From Myxococcales bacterium (GTDB taxonomy: Bacteria > Myxococcota_A > Polyangia > Polyangiales > Polyangiaceae), in NCBI GenBank assembly GCA_903642325.1, contig CAHJWM010000016.1, forward strand, positions 1 to 64,000: a stretch of 64,000 nt of DNA. Reading direction: 5' to 3'. A model generated the notes under the pieces. That model saw nothing but the letters and a program-made list of their open reading frames with translations. It was not told the DNA's origin and did no database searches. Positions 50,641-60,617 of the stretch are shown piece by piece (position 1 is the first letter of the stretch; each line of letters opens with the position of its first letter). Made by a program: the position numbers and the translations under genes.

Positions 50641-53600
50641 ATGCCGCGTCGGAACGATATCCGGAAGATTCTTCTGCTAGGTTCTGGACCGATCGTCATC
50701 GGTCAAGCCTGCGAATTCGATTACTCCGGGACCCAGGGGGCCAAGGCCCTAACGGGCTTGGGCTACGACGTAGTGCTGGTGAACTCGAACCCAGCCACGA
50801 TCATGACCGATCCGGAGCTCGTTCGTCGCACCTACGTCGAGCCGCTCACGGTCGAGACGGTCACCGCCATCATCGAGCGCGAGCGGCCGGATGCGCTCTT
50901 GCCGACCTTGGGCGGGCAGACTGCATTGAACCTAGCGCTCGAGCTGCACGACAAGGGCGTGCTCTCCAGGCACGGCGTCCGCCTGATCGGCGCCCAAGTG
51001 GATGCCATCCGAAAGGCGGAGGACCGCATCCTATTCAAGGACGCGATGACGGCGATCGGCCTTGAGTCTCCCGTCTCCGCTCATTGCGAGAACCTAGCGC
51101 AGGCGCTGGTGGTCGTCGAAAAAACCGGTTACCCGGTGATTCTGCGCCCAAGCTTCACCATGGGCGGCTCTGGCGGCGCGGTGGTCGAAAATGCAGAGGA
51201 GCTCGGGCCAAAGCTCGACTGGGCGCTCGCTCAATCGCCGACCCATCAGGTGTTGGTCGAGGAGAGCTTGATCGGTTGGAAAGAATTCGAGCTGGAGGTA
51301 ATTCGCGACGCCGCGGACAACTTCATCGTCATCTGCTCGATCGAGAATCTCGACCCGATGGGAGTCCACACCGGTGACTCGATCACGGTCGCGCCATCCA
51401 TGACGCTCACCGATCGCGAATACCAGCGGCTGCGCGACGCCGCGCGCGCCGTGATGACCGAGATTGGCGTGGAGACCGGCGGCTCGAACGTTCAGTTCGC
51501 GATCGATCCCAAGACCGGCCGCGTGCTCGTGATCGAGATGAACCCCCGTGTTTCGCGCTCGAGCGCCCTTGCTTCCAAGGCCACCGGCTACCCCATCGCG
51601 AAGATCGCCGCGAAGCTGGCGGTCGGCTTCACGTTGGACGAGCTCGAGAACGACATCACGGGCACGAGCGCCGCCTTCGAACCGACCATCGACTACGTGA
51701 TCGTGAAATGGCCGCGCTTCGCGTTCGAGAAGTTTCCCGGCTCCGACGCCCGGCTCGGTACGCAGATGAAAAGCGTCGGCGAGGCCATGTCGATTGGCCG
51801 AACCTTTCCCGAAGCCTTGCAGAAGGCCGCGCGCTCACTGGAGACCGGTAAAGCGGGCTTCGTGAGCTTGTTCGACCGAATCGATTACCGAAGTCTGAAG
51901 TTCTCGCCGGACGCGGCCCGCGACTTGGCCCACGACGCGCCACCGCTCGCCAAGCCAAAACCGACCTTGCCGCCGCCGAGCGGCGAAGAACTACGAGCCG
52001 CGCTAGAAAAAGCGGTCCGCGTACCGACCGCAGAACGCCTATTTTACGTGGGTGACGCCCTTCGTCATGGCATCTCGCAAGAGCGGCTGAACGAAATCAC
52101 CGGCATAGACCCTTGGTTCTTGGCGCAGCTCGGGCGGATCGTGAAACAAGAGCAGGTCATCGAGCATGCGGCCGCGTTGGACGCTGACTTGCTTCGCGAG
52201 AGCAAGCGCCTCGGCTTCAGCGACGTTCAGCTGGGCGCATTGCGCCAAATCGCGCCCGAAGAGATCTTCAAGCTCAGGGACGAGCTCGGTGTGCGCGCCG
52301 TGTTTGCCCGTGTCGATACGTGCGCGGCAGAATTTCTGGCCAAGACCCCGTATTTGTATTCGAACTATGAATCGGAATCGGAGGCGGAAGTCTCTGACAA
52401 GAAAAAGGTCATCATCTTGGGTGGCGGCCCGAACCGTATCGGGCAGGGCATCGAGTTCGATTATTGCTGTTGTCACGCCGTGTTTGCCCTTCGAGAGCTC
52501 GGCCTCGAGACAATCATGGTCAACTGCAATCCGGAGACCGTATCGACCGACTACGACACGTCCGATCGCCTCTACTTCGAGCCGCTGACGCTCGAGGATG
52601 TGCTGGCCATCTGCCGCGAGGAAGCCTCGAAAGGCGAGCTCCTAGGCGTCATCGTACAATTCGGTGGGCAGACTCCGCTGAAGCTCAGCGTCGCTCTCGA
52701 GCGTGCGGGCATCAAGCTGCTCGGCACGTCAGCCGACGCCATCGACCGTGCCGAAGATCGCGAGCGCTTCGACGCACTCTTGACGAAGCTCGGCTTGAGG
52801 CGGCCACGGGCCGGCATTGCGCGGTCCATCGAAGAGGCCCGCAAGATCGTGACTCAGATCGACTTCCCGATTTTGGTCCGGCCGAGCTACGTGCTTGGCG
52901 GCCGCGCCATGATGACGTGCTGGTCGGACTCCGAGCTCGACGCGTACGTGCAGTTGGCCTTCGATGCCGCGCGCGAAGAGGGGGGCTCGCAAATCCTGCT
53001 CATCGATCAATTCTTGACAAACGCGACCGAGGTCGATGTCGATGTGGTGTGCGATGGCAAGCGCGCCGTGATCGGCGGCGTCATGCAGCACATCGAAGAG
53101 GCGGGCGTGCATTCAGGCGATTCCACCAGCGTGCTGCCGCCTCATTCGCTTGACAGCGAGGTCGTGGCTCGCATCGAGGAAGAAGCCAAAAAGCTCGCGC
53201 TCGAGCTGGGCGTGGTTGGGCTCATGAACGTACAATTCGCGGTCAAGGATCGGGAAGTGTACGTGCTCGAGGTCAACCCCCGTGCCTCTCGAACCGTGCC
53301 GTTCGTGGCCAAGGCCACCGGGCGCCCGCTGGCGAAGATTGCAGCCAAGGTCATGGTCGGCCGGACCTTGGACGACCTTCAGATCTTCGATCGTGCCCTA
53401 CCGATGCACGTCGCGGTCAAAGAGTCGGTATTCCCTTTTCAAAAATTTCCCGGCGTCGATACCATTCTCGGCCCCGAGATGCGCTCCACCGGGGAGGTGA
53501 TGGGAATTGCTGGAAGCTTTGCGCTCGCTTTCGGCAAATCACTGGCTGCGTCGAGCGTTCGCTTGCCTGATCACGGTGTCGCCTTCATCAGCGTGAAGGA

Positions 53601-53994
53601 CGACGACAAGGAGATCGCCTGCCAAGTCGCTCGTCGCCTCAGAAACCTGGGCTTTTCGATCATGGCGACCGGCGGCACCGCGACTGCCATCAGTCGCTCA
53701 CGCATCCCGGTCGAACGCGTGAATAAGGTGCTCGAAGGGTCGCCGCACGTCGTGGACGCCATTCACGACTTCCGCGTGGCGCTGGTAATCAACACCACAC
53801 AGGGCGCCAAGGCCATAGCCGACAGTTACTCGATCAGGCGCAACGCGCTGCTCTCGAACGTGCCCTACTTCACGACCATGGCGGCGGGGGCAGCGGCGGT
53901 CGACGCGCTCGAGGTTAGCTCATTACTGGCCAAGCGCGGCGAGCTCGTCAAGAGCTTGCAGGAATGGCACTCGCGCTCCGCCGAAGGCGAATAG
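50641..53994 (+). CDS. carB: Carbamoyl-phosphate synthase large subunit
   Basis: 1117 aa, slightly longer than the usual 1070. Two homologous halves: [22 protein letters not shown] in the first and [22 protein letters not shown] in the second, each with an ATP-grasp domain (for example [11 protein letters not shown]). The C-terminal methylglyoxal-synthase-like domain ([12 protein letters not shown]) is the regulatory site. The enzyme makes carbamoyl phosphate from bicarbonate, glutamine ammonia and two ATP for pyrimidines and arginine. The small subunit carA is not in the window. With pyrG at 27699, two pyrimidine genes occur here, but not linked. Confidence 0.98.
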   Translation: MPRRNDIRKILLLGSGPIVIGQACEFDYSGTQGAKALTGLGYDVVLVNSNPATIMTDPELVRRTYVEPLTVETVTAIIERERPDALLPTLGGQTALNLALELHDKGVLSRHGVRLIGAQVDAIRKAEDRILFKDAMTAIGLESPVSAHCENLAQALVVVEKTGYPVILRPSFTMGGSGGAVVENAEELGPKLDWALAQSPTHQVLVEESLIGWKEFELEVIRDAADNFIVICSIENLDPMGVHTGDSITVAPSMTLTDREYQRLRDAARAVMTEIGVETGGSNVQFAIDPKTGRVLVIEMNPRVSRSSALASKATGYPIAKIAAKLAVGFTLDELENDITGTSAAFEPTIDYVIVKWPRFAFEKFPGSDARLGTQMKSVGEAMSIGRTFPEALQKAARSLETGKAGFVSLFDRIDYRSLKFSPDAARDLAHDAPPLAKPKPTLPPPSGEELRAALEKAVRVPTAERLFYVGDALRHGISQERLNEITGIDPWFLAQLGRIVKQEQVIEHAAALDADLLRESKRLGFSDVQLGALRQIAPEEIFKLRDELGVRAVFARVDTCAAEFLAKTPYLYSNYESESEAEVSDKKKVIILGGGPNRIGQGIEFDYCCCHAVFALRELGLETIMVNCNPETVSTDYDTSDRLYFEPLTLEDVLAICREEASKGELLGVIVQFGGQTPLKLSVALERAGIKLLGTSADAIDRAEDRERFDALLTKLGLRRPRAGIARSIEEARKIVTQIDFPILVRPSYVLGGRAMMTCWSDSELDAYVQLAFDAAREEGGSQILLIDQFLTNATEVDVDVVCDGKRAVIGGVMQHIEEAGVHSGDSTSVLPPHSLDSEVVARIEEEAKKLALELGVVGLMNVQFAVKDREVYVLEVNPRASRTVPFVAKATGRPLAKIAAKVMVGRTLDDLQIFDRALPMHVAVKESVFPFQKFPGVDTILGPEMRSTGEVMGIAGSFALAFGKSLAASSVRLPDHGVAFISVKDDDKEIACQVARRLRNLGFSIMATGGTATAISRSRIPVERVNKVLEGSPHVVDAIHDFRVALVINTTQGAKAIADSYSIRRNALLSNVPYFTTMAAGAAAVDALEVSSLLAKRGELVKSLQEWHSRSAEGE

Positions 53995-54048
53995 TCAATA
54001 AACTCTCGCGTTTCGCGAAGCATCGATCGGACATGCTCGGGCTTTGCT

Positions 54049-54552
54049 ATGCTGACACCGGTGCGCCACCGCTATCCATTCGACGCGTTGCACGGGCTGC
54101 GCCAAACGCGAGTCGATCGCCAGACGGAGGTCGTTGGCGAGGAGGCCGCCCGCACCGCTCGAGCACGGCGCGATGAGGCGCGCGCCGAGGCCGAACGGCA
54201 GAGCATCGAACACGGCATTGCGAGCGGGGCGCGAGCCGAGGCCGAAAGGTTGGGCGACGGGCTCATGCGGGTTGGCGACTTACAAGTGGTCGGAGACTGG
54301 CAACGCGGCGCGGAGGCCGAGTTGAAGCTCAAGGCCGAACGAGAGGGTTTGGCGCGCGAAGCCCGCGTGGTTCAAATGGCGGCAGAGGCGCTGGCGCGAA
54401 ACGAGCTCGGAGTCGTCAGCAACGAACTAAAGGCAATCGACACGCATCGCAGCGACTGGCGGGCCGAGCGGGCCGCCGCGCGAGAGCGCTCCGACGAGGA
54501 AGCCGCCGCCGAGCAATGGACCGCCGGTCACTATCCGGCGCGCCGCGCTTGA
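54049..54552 (+). CDS. FliJ-like coiled-coil protein
   Basis: 167 aa. The start HRYPFDALHGLRQTRVDRQT resembles the N-terminal pattern of FliJ and YscO chaperones, and almost all the rest is a heptad-repeat coiled coil rich in Ala, Arg and Glu. The class helps unfold export substrates at flagellar or type III secretion ATPases; no such genes are near, so the role here is uncertain. Its stop overlaps the next gene's start (TGATG), so translation is coupled to the lytic transglycosylase. Confidence 0.5.
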   Translation: MLTPVRHRYPFDALHGLRQTRVDRQTEVVGEEAARTARARRDEARAEAERQSIEHGIASGARAEAERLGDGLMRVGDLQVVGDWQRGAEAELKLKAEREGLAREARVVQMAAEALARNELGVVSNELKAIDTHRSDWRAERAAARERSDEEAAAEQWTAGHYPARRA

Positions 54553-56948
54553 TGCCACGCCGTATGCTGGCCTGGGCGGGCCTCCCGCTTGCGGCCTTGC
54601 TCGTATATTGCGAAGCACGCCATGGGCTAGAAGGCCCAGCGCTGAACAGCGCGCCGCCATTCCGCGTCGCGCCAGTGACATCGACCTCGTCGCCCGTCAC
54701 GAACGCAACCTTCTCCCTGAGCGATTTTCGCCCGCTCTTGACCGAGCCGAGCCTTGCCACCGTGGCGGCTGCGTTGGAGACGGGCAAAGTCTCGGACGCT
54801 GCACAAAAGCTCTCCACGTGGCTCGAGAACACGCCGCCGCCGGTGGCAGAACGCTTTCGTTACGATTTTCTACTGGCTCGTTTGCAAGAGCAAAGCGCAC
54901 AATTTTCGCTGGCGCTTGCCGGCTATGCGCGCGTCAGCGCGGGCAATTCCCCGCTCTGCAATTATGCGCGGGTCGGCGAGGCGCGCGCCCTGCTGGCGCT
55001 TGGCGGCGCCAAAGAAGTCGATCGTAGGCTCGGCCCCGTGCCGGATGACGAGCCAGTCGCAAAGCTCAAGTGGCCAGTCGCCGCCGAGGCCGCGCGGCTG
55101 CGAGGGGACCGAGTATCGGCGCTCGCGGCTTATGACCGCGCCCTCGCGAGTATGGCAAAAGGGAGCGAGCGCGCCGACTACGAGCTTCACCTGGCGACGA
55201 TTTTGCTCGAGCCGCCGACCCCGGCAGATACGGCGCGTCCGAGCGAAATGTTGAGGGCGCTCGAGCTCGCGCGTCACATCCAAAATGAGACGAGCGTCTC
55301 ACGTGCGACGCTGCTTGCTGCTCGAACGCTCGAGGCTAGCGTGCTCGGCGTGCTGCCCGAGCCCCTGCGCAGCACCCACATCGCGCGCAGTGCGGCAGAG
55401 CGGCTGGAGCAGGCGCGCGCGCTGTTCGATGCGCGCCACTTCGAGGAGGCCCGGGTCGCCGCAGACGAAACGCTCAGCTTGCTTCCAGAGGCCGAGCGCA
55501 GGGGCGCCGCCGGATGTGAATTGCAGTTTCTGCTGGGAAAATCTCTGTCCGCGGCGCGCGCTTACGATCGGGCGGGCGAGGTGTTCGAGGCCCTCTTCAA
55601 TCAGTGTTCGGATTCCGACCTGCGCTCGCGTGCGCTGTTCATGGCGGGCAAAGCGGCGGCGAGCGACGGTCAATACATGCTCGCCATCCAACGTTTCGCC
55701 GCGTTGGAGAGAGAATTCCCGAGTCACTCACTCGCCGACGATGCGCGACTTTACGGCGCGCTCGCCTACCTCGAGCTGGGCGTCGAGGCGCGCTTCACGG
55801 AGCTTCTGAGCTCACTACCTGACGACTATCCCGACGGGGACATGGTGGTGGAGGGATCGTTTCGGCTCGCGCTACGACGGCTAGACAAGCAAGACTACCA
55901 AGGCGCCGCGCGCGTATTGGAGCGCGTGCTGGACAACAAGCTCAGCACCGGCGCGCGCGCTGCCGACTTTGCGGGCCGCGAACGCTATTTTCACGCGCGC
56001 GCCATCGCCAGAACCGGTGACGGCGAACGCGCGCTCGCGGAGTACGAAACGCTGATCCGTGACTTACCCCTCAGCTACTATATGCTCTGCGCATATAGCG
56101 CGCTCGCGGCTGCGGATCAGGCTCGCGCGGAGGCGGCCCTCGGCGCCGCCTTGGCCGCGGTGCCCAGCGCCAAGGTCGTCGTCACGACTCGTCCAGAATT
56201 TTCGGGACCTGGTTTCGTGCGCGCTCTCGAGCTGTTCGGGGTCGGAGATTTGGAGGACGGCTCGCAAGAGCTCGACGCACTAGGTTTGGCCGATAGCTCC
56301 CGACCCGAGATCCTGTGGGGGCTGTCGAAGCTGTACGCCGAGGCCGGCTCGGTCAAGCTATCGCACGCTGCAGCGCGACGAGCGCTCTCCGCCGCGCCGC
56401 CCAATTGGCCTGCCGACGACTGGATGGACGCCTGGAAGCTAGCCTTTCCTGCGCCTTATCAAGAGATTGTCCTGCGCGAAGCCAAACGCAGCGGGCAAAG
56501 CCGCGCCTTGATCTATGCGATCATGCGCGAGGAGTCGGCGTTCGACCCGGACGCCGAAAGCCCGGCCGATGCTTACGGCTTGATGCAATTGATCGAGCCG
56601 ACGGCGAAAGCCGCGGCCCGCCCGCTCGGATTGCCTTTCGACCGCGCTTCGCTGAAACGCCCGAGCGTCAACGTTGCGCTCGGCTCCAGCGTGCTCGCTC
56701 AATATGCCGCTGCCTTTCCCGAGAACGTGCTCCTAGCGATTCCTGCTTATAACGCCGGCCCGAATAATCCGAAGCGTTGGCTCCGCGAGCGGCCGACTTT
56801 GGACTTCGACATTTGGGTCGAGCTGATCCCGTTCGTGGAGACGCGCCGCTACGTCAAGCGTGTGCTCTCGAGTCGCGCTGCATACGCGTTCCTTTATCAG
56901 CGAGAAAACTTCGAAAGCTTCGCGACTTTGCCCAGTAAAGTGCAGTGA
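54552..56948 (+). CDS. Soluble-type lytic transglycosylase (Slt70-like) with TPR region
   Basis: 798 aa from the ATG at 54552, within TGATG of the previous stop; a longer frame to 54516 is less likely. A hydrophobic signal and a Cys (LLVYC) suggest a lipoprotein. A long helical solenoid (about 60-600) resembles the U-shaped Slt70 region. The C-terminal SLT domain has the catalytic Glu in MREESAFDPDAES, the DAYGLMQLIEPTA block and AYNAGPNNPKRWL. It cleaves the glycan strands of peptidoglycan in the periplasm. The coupling to a FliJ-like protein suggests a possible link to an export machine. Confidence 0.88.
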   Translation: MPRRMLAWAGLPLAALLVYCEARHGLEGPALNSAPPFRVAPVTSTSSPVTNATFSLSDFRPLLTEPSLATVAAALETGKVSDAAQKLSTWLENTPPPVAERFRYDFLLARLQEQSAQFSLALAGYARVSAGNSPLCNYARVGEARALLALGGAKEVDRRLGPVPDDEPVAKLKWPVAAEAARLRGDRVSALAAYDRALASMAKGSERADYELHLATILLEPPTPADTARPSEMLRALELARHIQNETSVSRATLLAARTLEASVLGVLPEPLRSTHIARSAAERLEQARALFDARHFEEARVAADETLSLLPEAERRGAAGCELQFLLGKSLSAARAYDRAGEVFEALFNQCSDSDLRSRALFMAGKAAASDGQYMLAIQRFAALEREFPSHSLADDARLYGALAYLELGVEARFTELLSSLPDDYPDGDMVVEGSFRLALRRLDKQDYQGAARVLERVLDNKLSTGARAADFAGRERYFHARAIARTGDGERALAEYETLIRDLPLSYYMLCAYSALAAADQARAEAALGAALAAVPSAKVVVTTRPEFSGPGFVRALELFGVGDLEDGSQELDALGLADSSRPEILWGLSKLYAEAGSVKLSHAAARRALSAAPPNWPADDWMDAWKLAFPAPYQEIVLREAKRSGQSRALIYAIMREESAFDPDAESPADAYGLMQLIEPTAKAAARPLGLPFDRASLKRPSVNVALGSSVLAQYAAAFPENVLLAIPAYNAGPNNPKRWLRERPTLDFDIWVELIPFVETRRYVKRVLSSRAAYAFLYQRENFESFATLPSKVQ

Positions 56949-57010
56949 TCGACGCTCGGGCACCTAGCGCCTCGATTGACGCGCTGGGCGCGCGGCGCAA
57001 CATTCGCGCC

Positions 57011-57568
57011 ATGGCTCGAACCCCCTCTAGCATGCTGCCGCTCGGTACTCCGATCCCAGATTTTTCCTTACCCGATGTGGTGGGCGGCGCCGTCTTGTCG
57101 TCTTCCGCGCTCCTAGGCAAGCCTTCGGTGGTGTTCTTCATCTGCAACCATTGCCCATTCGTGAAGCACATCCGGGCCGGCATCGCCGACTTTGGTCGAT
57201 TCTGCCAGGAACGCGGCATAGAGATGGTCGCGGTGAGCTCCAACGACGCGGACGCTTACCCGGCTGACGCGCCCCCCGCGATGAAGGAAGAAGCCCGGCA
57301 AGCCGGATACGTTTTTCCTTATCTGTATGACGAGTCGCAGGCCGTAGCTCGCGCGTTCGACGCGGCTTGCACCCCGGATCTTTACGTTTTCGATGCAGCC
57401 GGGAAGCTTGCATACCGCGGGCAGTTCGACGGCGCCCGCCCGGGCAATGACGTGGCCGTTACCGGCGCTGATGCACGCGCCGCGGTCGAAGCCCTGCTCG
57501 CGGGCCGAGTGCCGTCAGCCGATCAGTTGCCGAGTATCGGCTGCAATATCAAATGGCGGCAAAGTTAG
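57011..57568 (+). CDS. Thioredoxin-fold (peroxiredoxin/redoxin-like) protein
   Basis: 185 aa from the ATG at 57011. A redoxin fold is visible: LPLGTPIPDFSLPDVVGG at the start, then FFICNHCPFVKH with a CNHC site, then VAVSSNDADAYPAD and the cis-Pro region CTPDLYVFDAAG. The CxxC/CNHCPFV pattern is typical of a widespread redoxin family that may reduce disulphides or peroxides. No signal peptide, so cytoplasmic. The gene converges with the response-regulator gene, only 6 nt away. Confidence 0.85.
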   Translation: MARTPSSMLPLGTPIPDFSLPDVVGGAVLSSSALLGKPSVVFFICNHCPFVKHIRAGIADFGRFCQERGIEMVAVSSNDADAYPADAPPAMKEEARQAGYVFPYLYDESQAVARAFDAACTPDLYVFDAAGKLAYRGQFDGARPGNDVAVTGADARAAVEALLAGRVPSADQLPSIGCNIKWRQS

Positions 57569-57574
57569 GGTTAA

Positions 57575-58867
57575 TCAAGCTCGTGCGGCCAAGCGCAGTG
57601 CTGTGCTGGTCAGAGCCATTTCCCGGGCGACGCGCCGCCAATCCTCGAGATGATGCGAAACGCCGAGCGTGCGGAGATAAGAAAGGTCGATGGCAATGCA
57701 CCCTTTCGGCACCTCGTCCAGCGCCGGCACCTCGGGATTAACGGATAGCAAATTCCCCACGTAAAGCGCCGCCGCCGAATCGAACGTGCGCGCTCCCGGC
57801 ACCGGCTCTAAGTGACGCGCCACCGTCTGAACAATCTTGTTCGGCAAGCCCCACAAGCCGAGCAGATAGCCGCCCACCTCCGCATGTGTCGCACCGAAGA
57901 AGTCGAGCTCGGCCTCATACAAAGGCTGCTTGCCGCGGCTGCTGGTGGAGAGCGCAAGCGAGAAGCGCTGGGGCGCGCGCGCGGCGTAGATCAATTGGCC
58001 CACGTCCTGCAACATCCCGGCCATGAGCAGCGTGTCTCCGCCAGATTCGTGGCCGAGCAGACGCTTGGCGAGCTGAGCCGCGGCAAGCGAGCGCTTCTGA
58101 AGCGCATCGATCGAAAACTCCGGGATGGCTTGCGACACGGGGAACATTTTCGAGATTTCTACGGATAAAACTATGGCTTTGATCACCTCCACGCCCAGAA
58201 AGGCGACCGCACCGGCGATCGAGGATACCTGCCGAGATAAGCCATAAAAGCCAGAGCTGACGAGCTGCAGCACGCGGGCGGAAATCGCGATGTCCCGCTC
58301 CACGATCTCCGCCACTGCGCGCGAGCTCGAGTTTGGATTGCCGAGCGCGCTGGCGATTTCGACATAGGTCCGCGGCGCGGACGGCAACTCATTGCTACGG
58401 CTGGCCAATTGCCGCAGCTCGGGTTGGTTCAGGATGGCGCGGATTCCGCAAGCATTCTCTAGGGTCGTCTTCAAGAGCTGCGCATCGCACGGTTTGGACA
58501 AGAACTGATGAGCCAGGGGCATTGCGGTGCGCAGGACATCTAGCTCGGTGTGCCCGGTCAGAAGGATGCGCACGAGGCCGGGGTAGCGCTCCTGAACGCG
58601 GCGCAAAAAAGCGGTGCCACTCATGCGAGGCATGTGTGAATCGACCAACACGACGTCGAACGACTGGCATTCCAGGCGTTCTAGTGCCTCTTCCCCGTTG
58701 CTGACGAAATGGAGCTCCCAGCCCGCATCTTGCGCATGACGTTTCAAGACGCGTTCGATACTGCGCAGAATGAGCTCGTCGTCGTCGACGAAGAGAATTC
58801 GGCGCACGTCCGCTGCACGGTCTTCGCGTATTTTAGGGCTAGGCGGAATTCGGCTGGTTTGCGACAT
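57575..58867 (-). CDS. Response regulator with HDOD output domain
   Basis: 430 aa. Receiver domain at about 22-140: RILFVDDDE, phosphoacceptor Asp76 in VVLVDSHMPRMSG, then LLTGH and FLSKPC. The C-terminal HDOD domain at about 145-335 has the helical pattern and DVGQL in place of an HD motif (MLQDVGQLIYAA). HDOD proteins relay signals to other regulators or to c-di-GMP and motility systems; no enzymatic activity is expected here. No partner sensor kinase is adjacent, though Ser/Thr kinases are nearby. Confidence 0.9.
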   Translation of the reverse strand: MSQTSRIPPSPKIREDRAADVRRILFVDDDELILRSIERVLKRHAQDAGWELHFVSNGEEALERLECQSFDVVLVDSHMPRMSGTAFLRRVQERYPGLVRILLTGHTELDVLRTAMPLAHQFLSKPCDAQLLKTTLENACGIRAILNQPELRQLASRSNELPSAPRTYVEIASALGNPNSSSRAVAEIVERDIAISARVLQLVSSGFYGLSRQVSSIAGAVAFLGVEVIKAIVLSVEISKMFPVSQAIPEFSIDALQKRSLAAAQLAKRLLGHESGGDTLLMAGMLQDVGQLIYAARAPQRFSLALSTSSRGKQPLYEAELDFFGATHAEVGGYLLGLWGLPNKIVQTVARHLEPVPGARTFDSAAALYVGNLLSVNPEVPALDEVPKGCIAIDLSYLRTLGVSHHLEDWRRVAREMALTSTALRLAARA

Positions 58868-58987
58868 GTCCCCTGGTTAGAACAACGGTCGCAACGACTG
58901 AAGCTTGAGCCGCGCCTCGGCCCACGAGGACGGCCCACGGAAAATCCGGTCGCTTCGGCGCTAGGCCTTCGTTAGCCTAAACGAGCG

Positions 58988-60025
58988 TTGCCCGAGCTTT
59001 GCCCATCTATCGCGGTCTTAACCGCGGCGCTGCTCACGGCGCGCGCGCTTTTCGCGACACCTCCGCCTCCATTTCCCGTCGTCGACCTACACGTAGATCT
59101 CTCGTACCAGTATAACTTCGAGGACAAAGCCTTCGCTGCCGAGAACGGACAGTTTTCCATCGAAGCACTGCGGCGCGGTGGGGTGGCAGGTGTGGTCCTG
59201 CCGTTATTCGTGCCGCGCAGAGCGTCGACGACAGGTCCGCGCCTCGCCGATCTCGAACGCTCGTATGCGAGAGTGAGCGCGGCGTTGAGCAATACACCAC
59301 CGTTTGCGCGGCCCGGATGCAGCGCACCGCTCGGAGCGGTGCGCACCTTTCTCGCCTTCGAGGGTGCCGGGCCGTTGGCGGATGACCCTGACGCGCTCGC
59401 GCGCTGGCAGGCCCGCGGGCTACGTGTCGTGGGTCTAGTCCATACCTACGCGAACGAGCTAGCCAGCTCGTCGGGAGATCATCCGCCCGAGCCGTATGGG
59501 CTAACCGAACGGGGGCGTCGGTTCGTACGGAGCGCGTTCGCGCTCGGGCTGGTCGTTGATGTATCGCACGCTTCCGACCTCGCGCTGACGGACGTGCTCG
59601 CATTGGCGAACGAGGCGCACGGCGTCGTGGTGGCCACGCATTCCAACGCACGAGCCTTGGCCGATCATCCGCGCAATTTGACGGATTTGCAGATACGCGG
59701 CATCGCACGCACCGGAGGCGTCATCGGCGTGAACTTTCACGGGCCCTTTTTGGCCCGCGGCAGGCGCGCCAAATTGAGTGATGTCGTCGCTCAGATTCAG
59801 CATCTGGCTCGGATCGCCGGCCCCGATCACGTTGCAATCGGCTCCGACTTCGAGGGCGACATAGAACCACCGAGCGAGCTAGCCAATGCCAGCCGTTTCC
59901 CACGCTTGAGCTTCGCGCTGGCTCGCGCCGGCTTTGCCGAACGAGCCATCCGCAAGATCTTTGCGGGCAACGCTTTGCGTGTGCTCTGCCCGACGAGCCC
60001 AGTTTACAGCACGGGCGAGCCTTGA
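58988..60025 (+). CDS. Membrane dipeptidase (peptidase M19 family)
   Basis: 345 aa from a TTG at 58988. A signal-like segment (LTAALLTARALFATPPP) precedes the amidohydrolase core. Metal-site blocks: VVDLHVDLSYQY, FEGAGPLADD, VDVSHASD and VVATHSNARAL, with GSDFEGDIEPP near the end, as in M19 renal-dipeptidase relatives. The family hydrolyses dipeptides, often containing D-amino acids. Probably periplasmic. The DUF1232 gene follows 16 nt later. Confidence 0.87.
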   Translation: MPELCPSIAVLTAALLTARALFATPPPPFPVVDLHVDLSYQYNFEDKAFAAENGQFSIEALRRGGVAGVVLPLFVPRRASTTGPRLADLERSYARVSAALSNTPPFARPGCSAPLGAVRTFLAFEGAGPLADDPDALARWQARGLRVVGLVHTYANELASSSGDHPPEPYGLTERGRRFVRSAFALGLVVDVSHASDLALTDVLALANEAHGVVVATHSNARALADHPRNLTDLQIRGIARTGGVIGVNFHGPFLARGRRAKLSDVVAQIQHLARIAGPDHVAIGSDFEGDIEPPSELANASRFPRLSFALARAGFAERAIRKIFAGNALRVLCPTSPVYSTGEP

Positions 60026-60041
60026 TAGAGCGACGGCTCAC

Positions 60042-60599
60042 ATGGCCCCGCTCGAAGTACGCTGTCTCGACGCATTTCCCAACTGGCTCCGCTCACTCGG
60101 TGAGGACGCCAGGGCGCTCGCGTCGCTACTCGAGGCCGACGCCTCCGACGCCTCCGACGGGACCAAGCGCCGCTCCGCCGCCGTTCTCAACTACCTGTTC
60201 AAGTCGCTCGACCTGATCCCGGACGGTCTCGAAGATCTCGGCTTCATCGACGACGCGTTCGTGGTTCGCAGCGCGGCCGCAGCGATCAAGCTAGAGTCCG
60301 AGGCCGCGCTCTCCGACGATCCTACGGGTACCCTGGCGCGCTTGGCCGAGGAAGCGGAGCTGGTGCGAGAGTTCATGGGCAGCGAGTACGGCCGCCTTGC
60401 CAGATACGTGACGGGCCTGGAGCAAGGGTCAGCGCGTGGTCGAAGCGTGAGCGCAATCTTGAGCGACCCCGCACTGCAACGCGAGATCGCGCTGGAGGTC
60501 GGGCAATGGGCTGATCGGTACGCCGCGCCGAGCTTCGCGCGCGATGAGCGTAACTTGGTCAAGCTACGCGCTTTCTTGCTGGCAAAATTGCCGGTTTGA
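60042..60599 (+). CDS. DUF1232 (YkvA-like) protein
   Basis: 185 aa from the ATG at 60042. The segment NYLFKSLDLIPDGLEDLGFI followed by DDAFVVRSA is the DUF1232 signature, normally found in small membrane-linked proteins of unknown function. Here it is preceded by about 50 helical residues and followed by a longer helical part. No clear membrane helix. Likely cotranscribed with the dipeptidase. Confidence 0.75.
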   Translation: MAPLEVRCLDAFPNWLRSLGEDARALASLLEADASDASDGTKRRSAAVLNYLFKSLDLIPDGLEDLGFIDDAFVVRSAAAAIKLESEAALSDDPTGTLARLAEEAELVREFMGSEYGRLARYVTGLEQGSARGRSVSAILSDPALQREIALEVGQWADRYAAPSFARDERNLVKLRAFLLAKLPV

Positions 60600-60617
60600 G
60601 GGTGTGAGCGAAGGGCC

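Noticed and set aside
60140-60162. Short repeat of a gac-gcc-tcc unit as a possible tandem array
   Set aside because: It codes for an Ala/Asp/Ser run inside the DUF1232 gene and is only a few units long.
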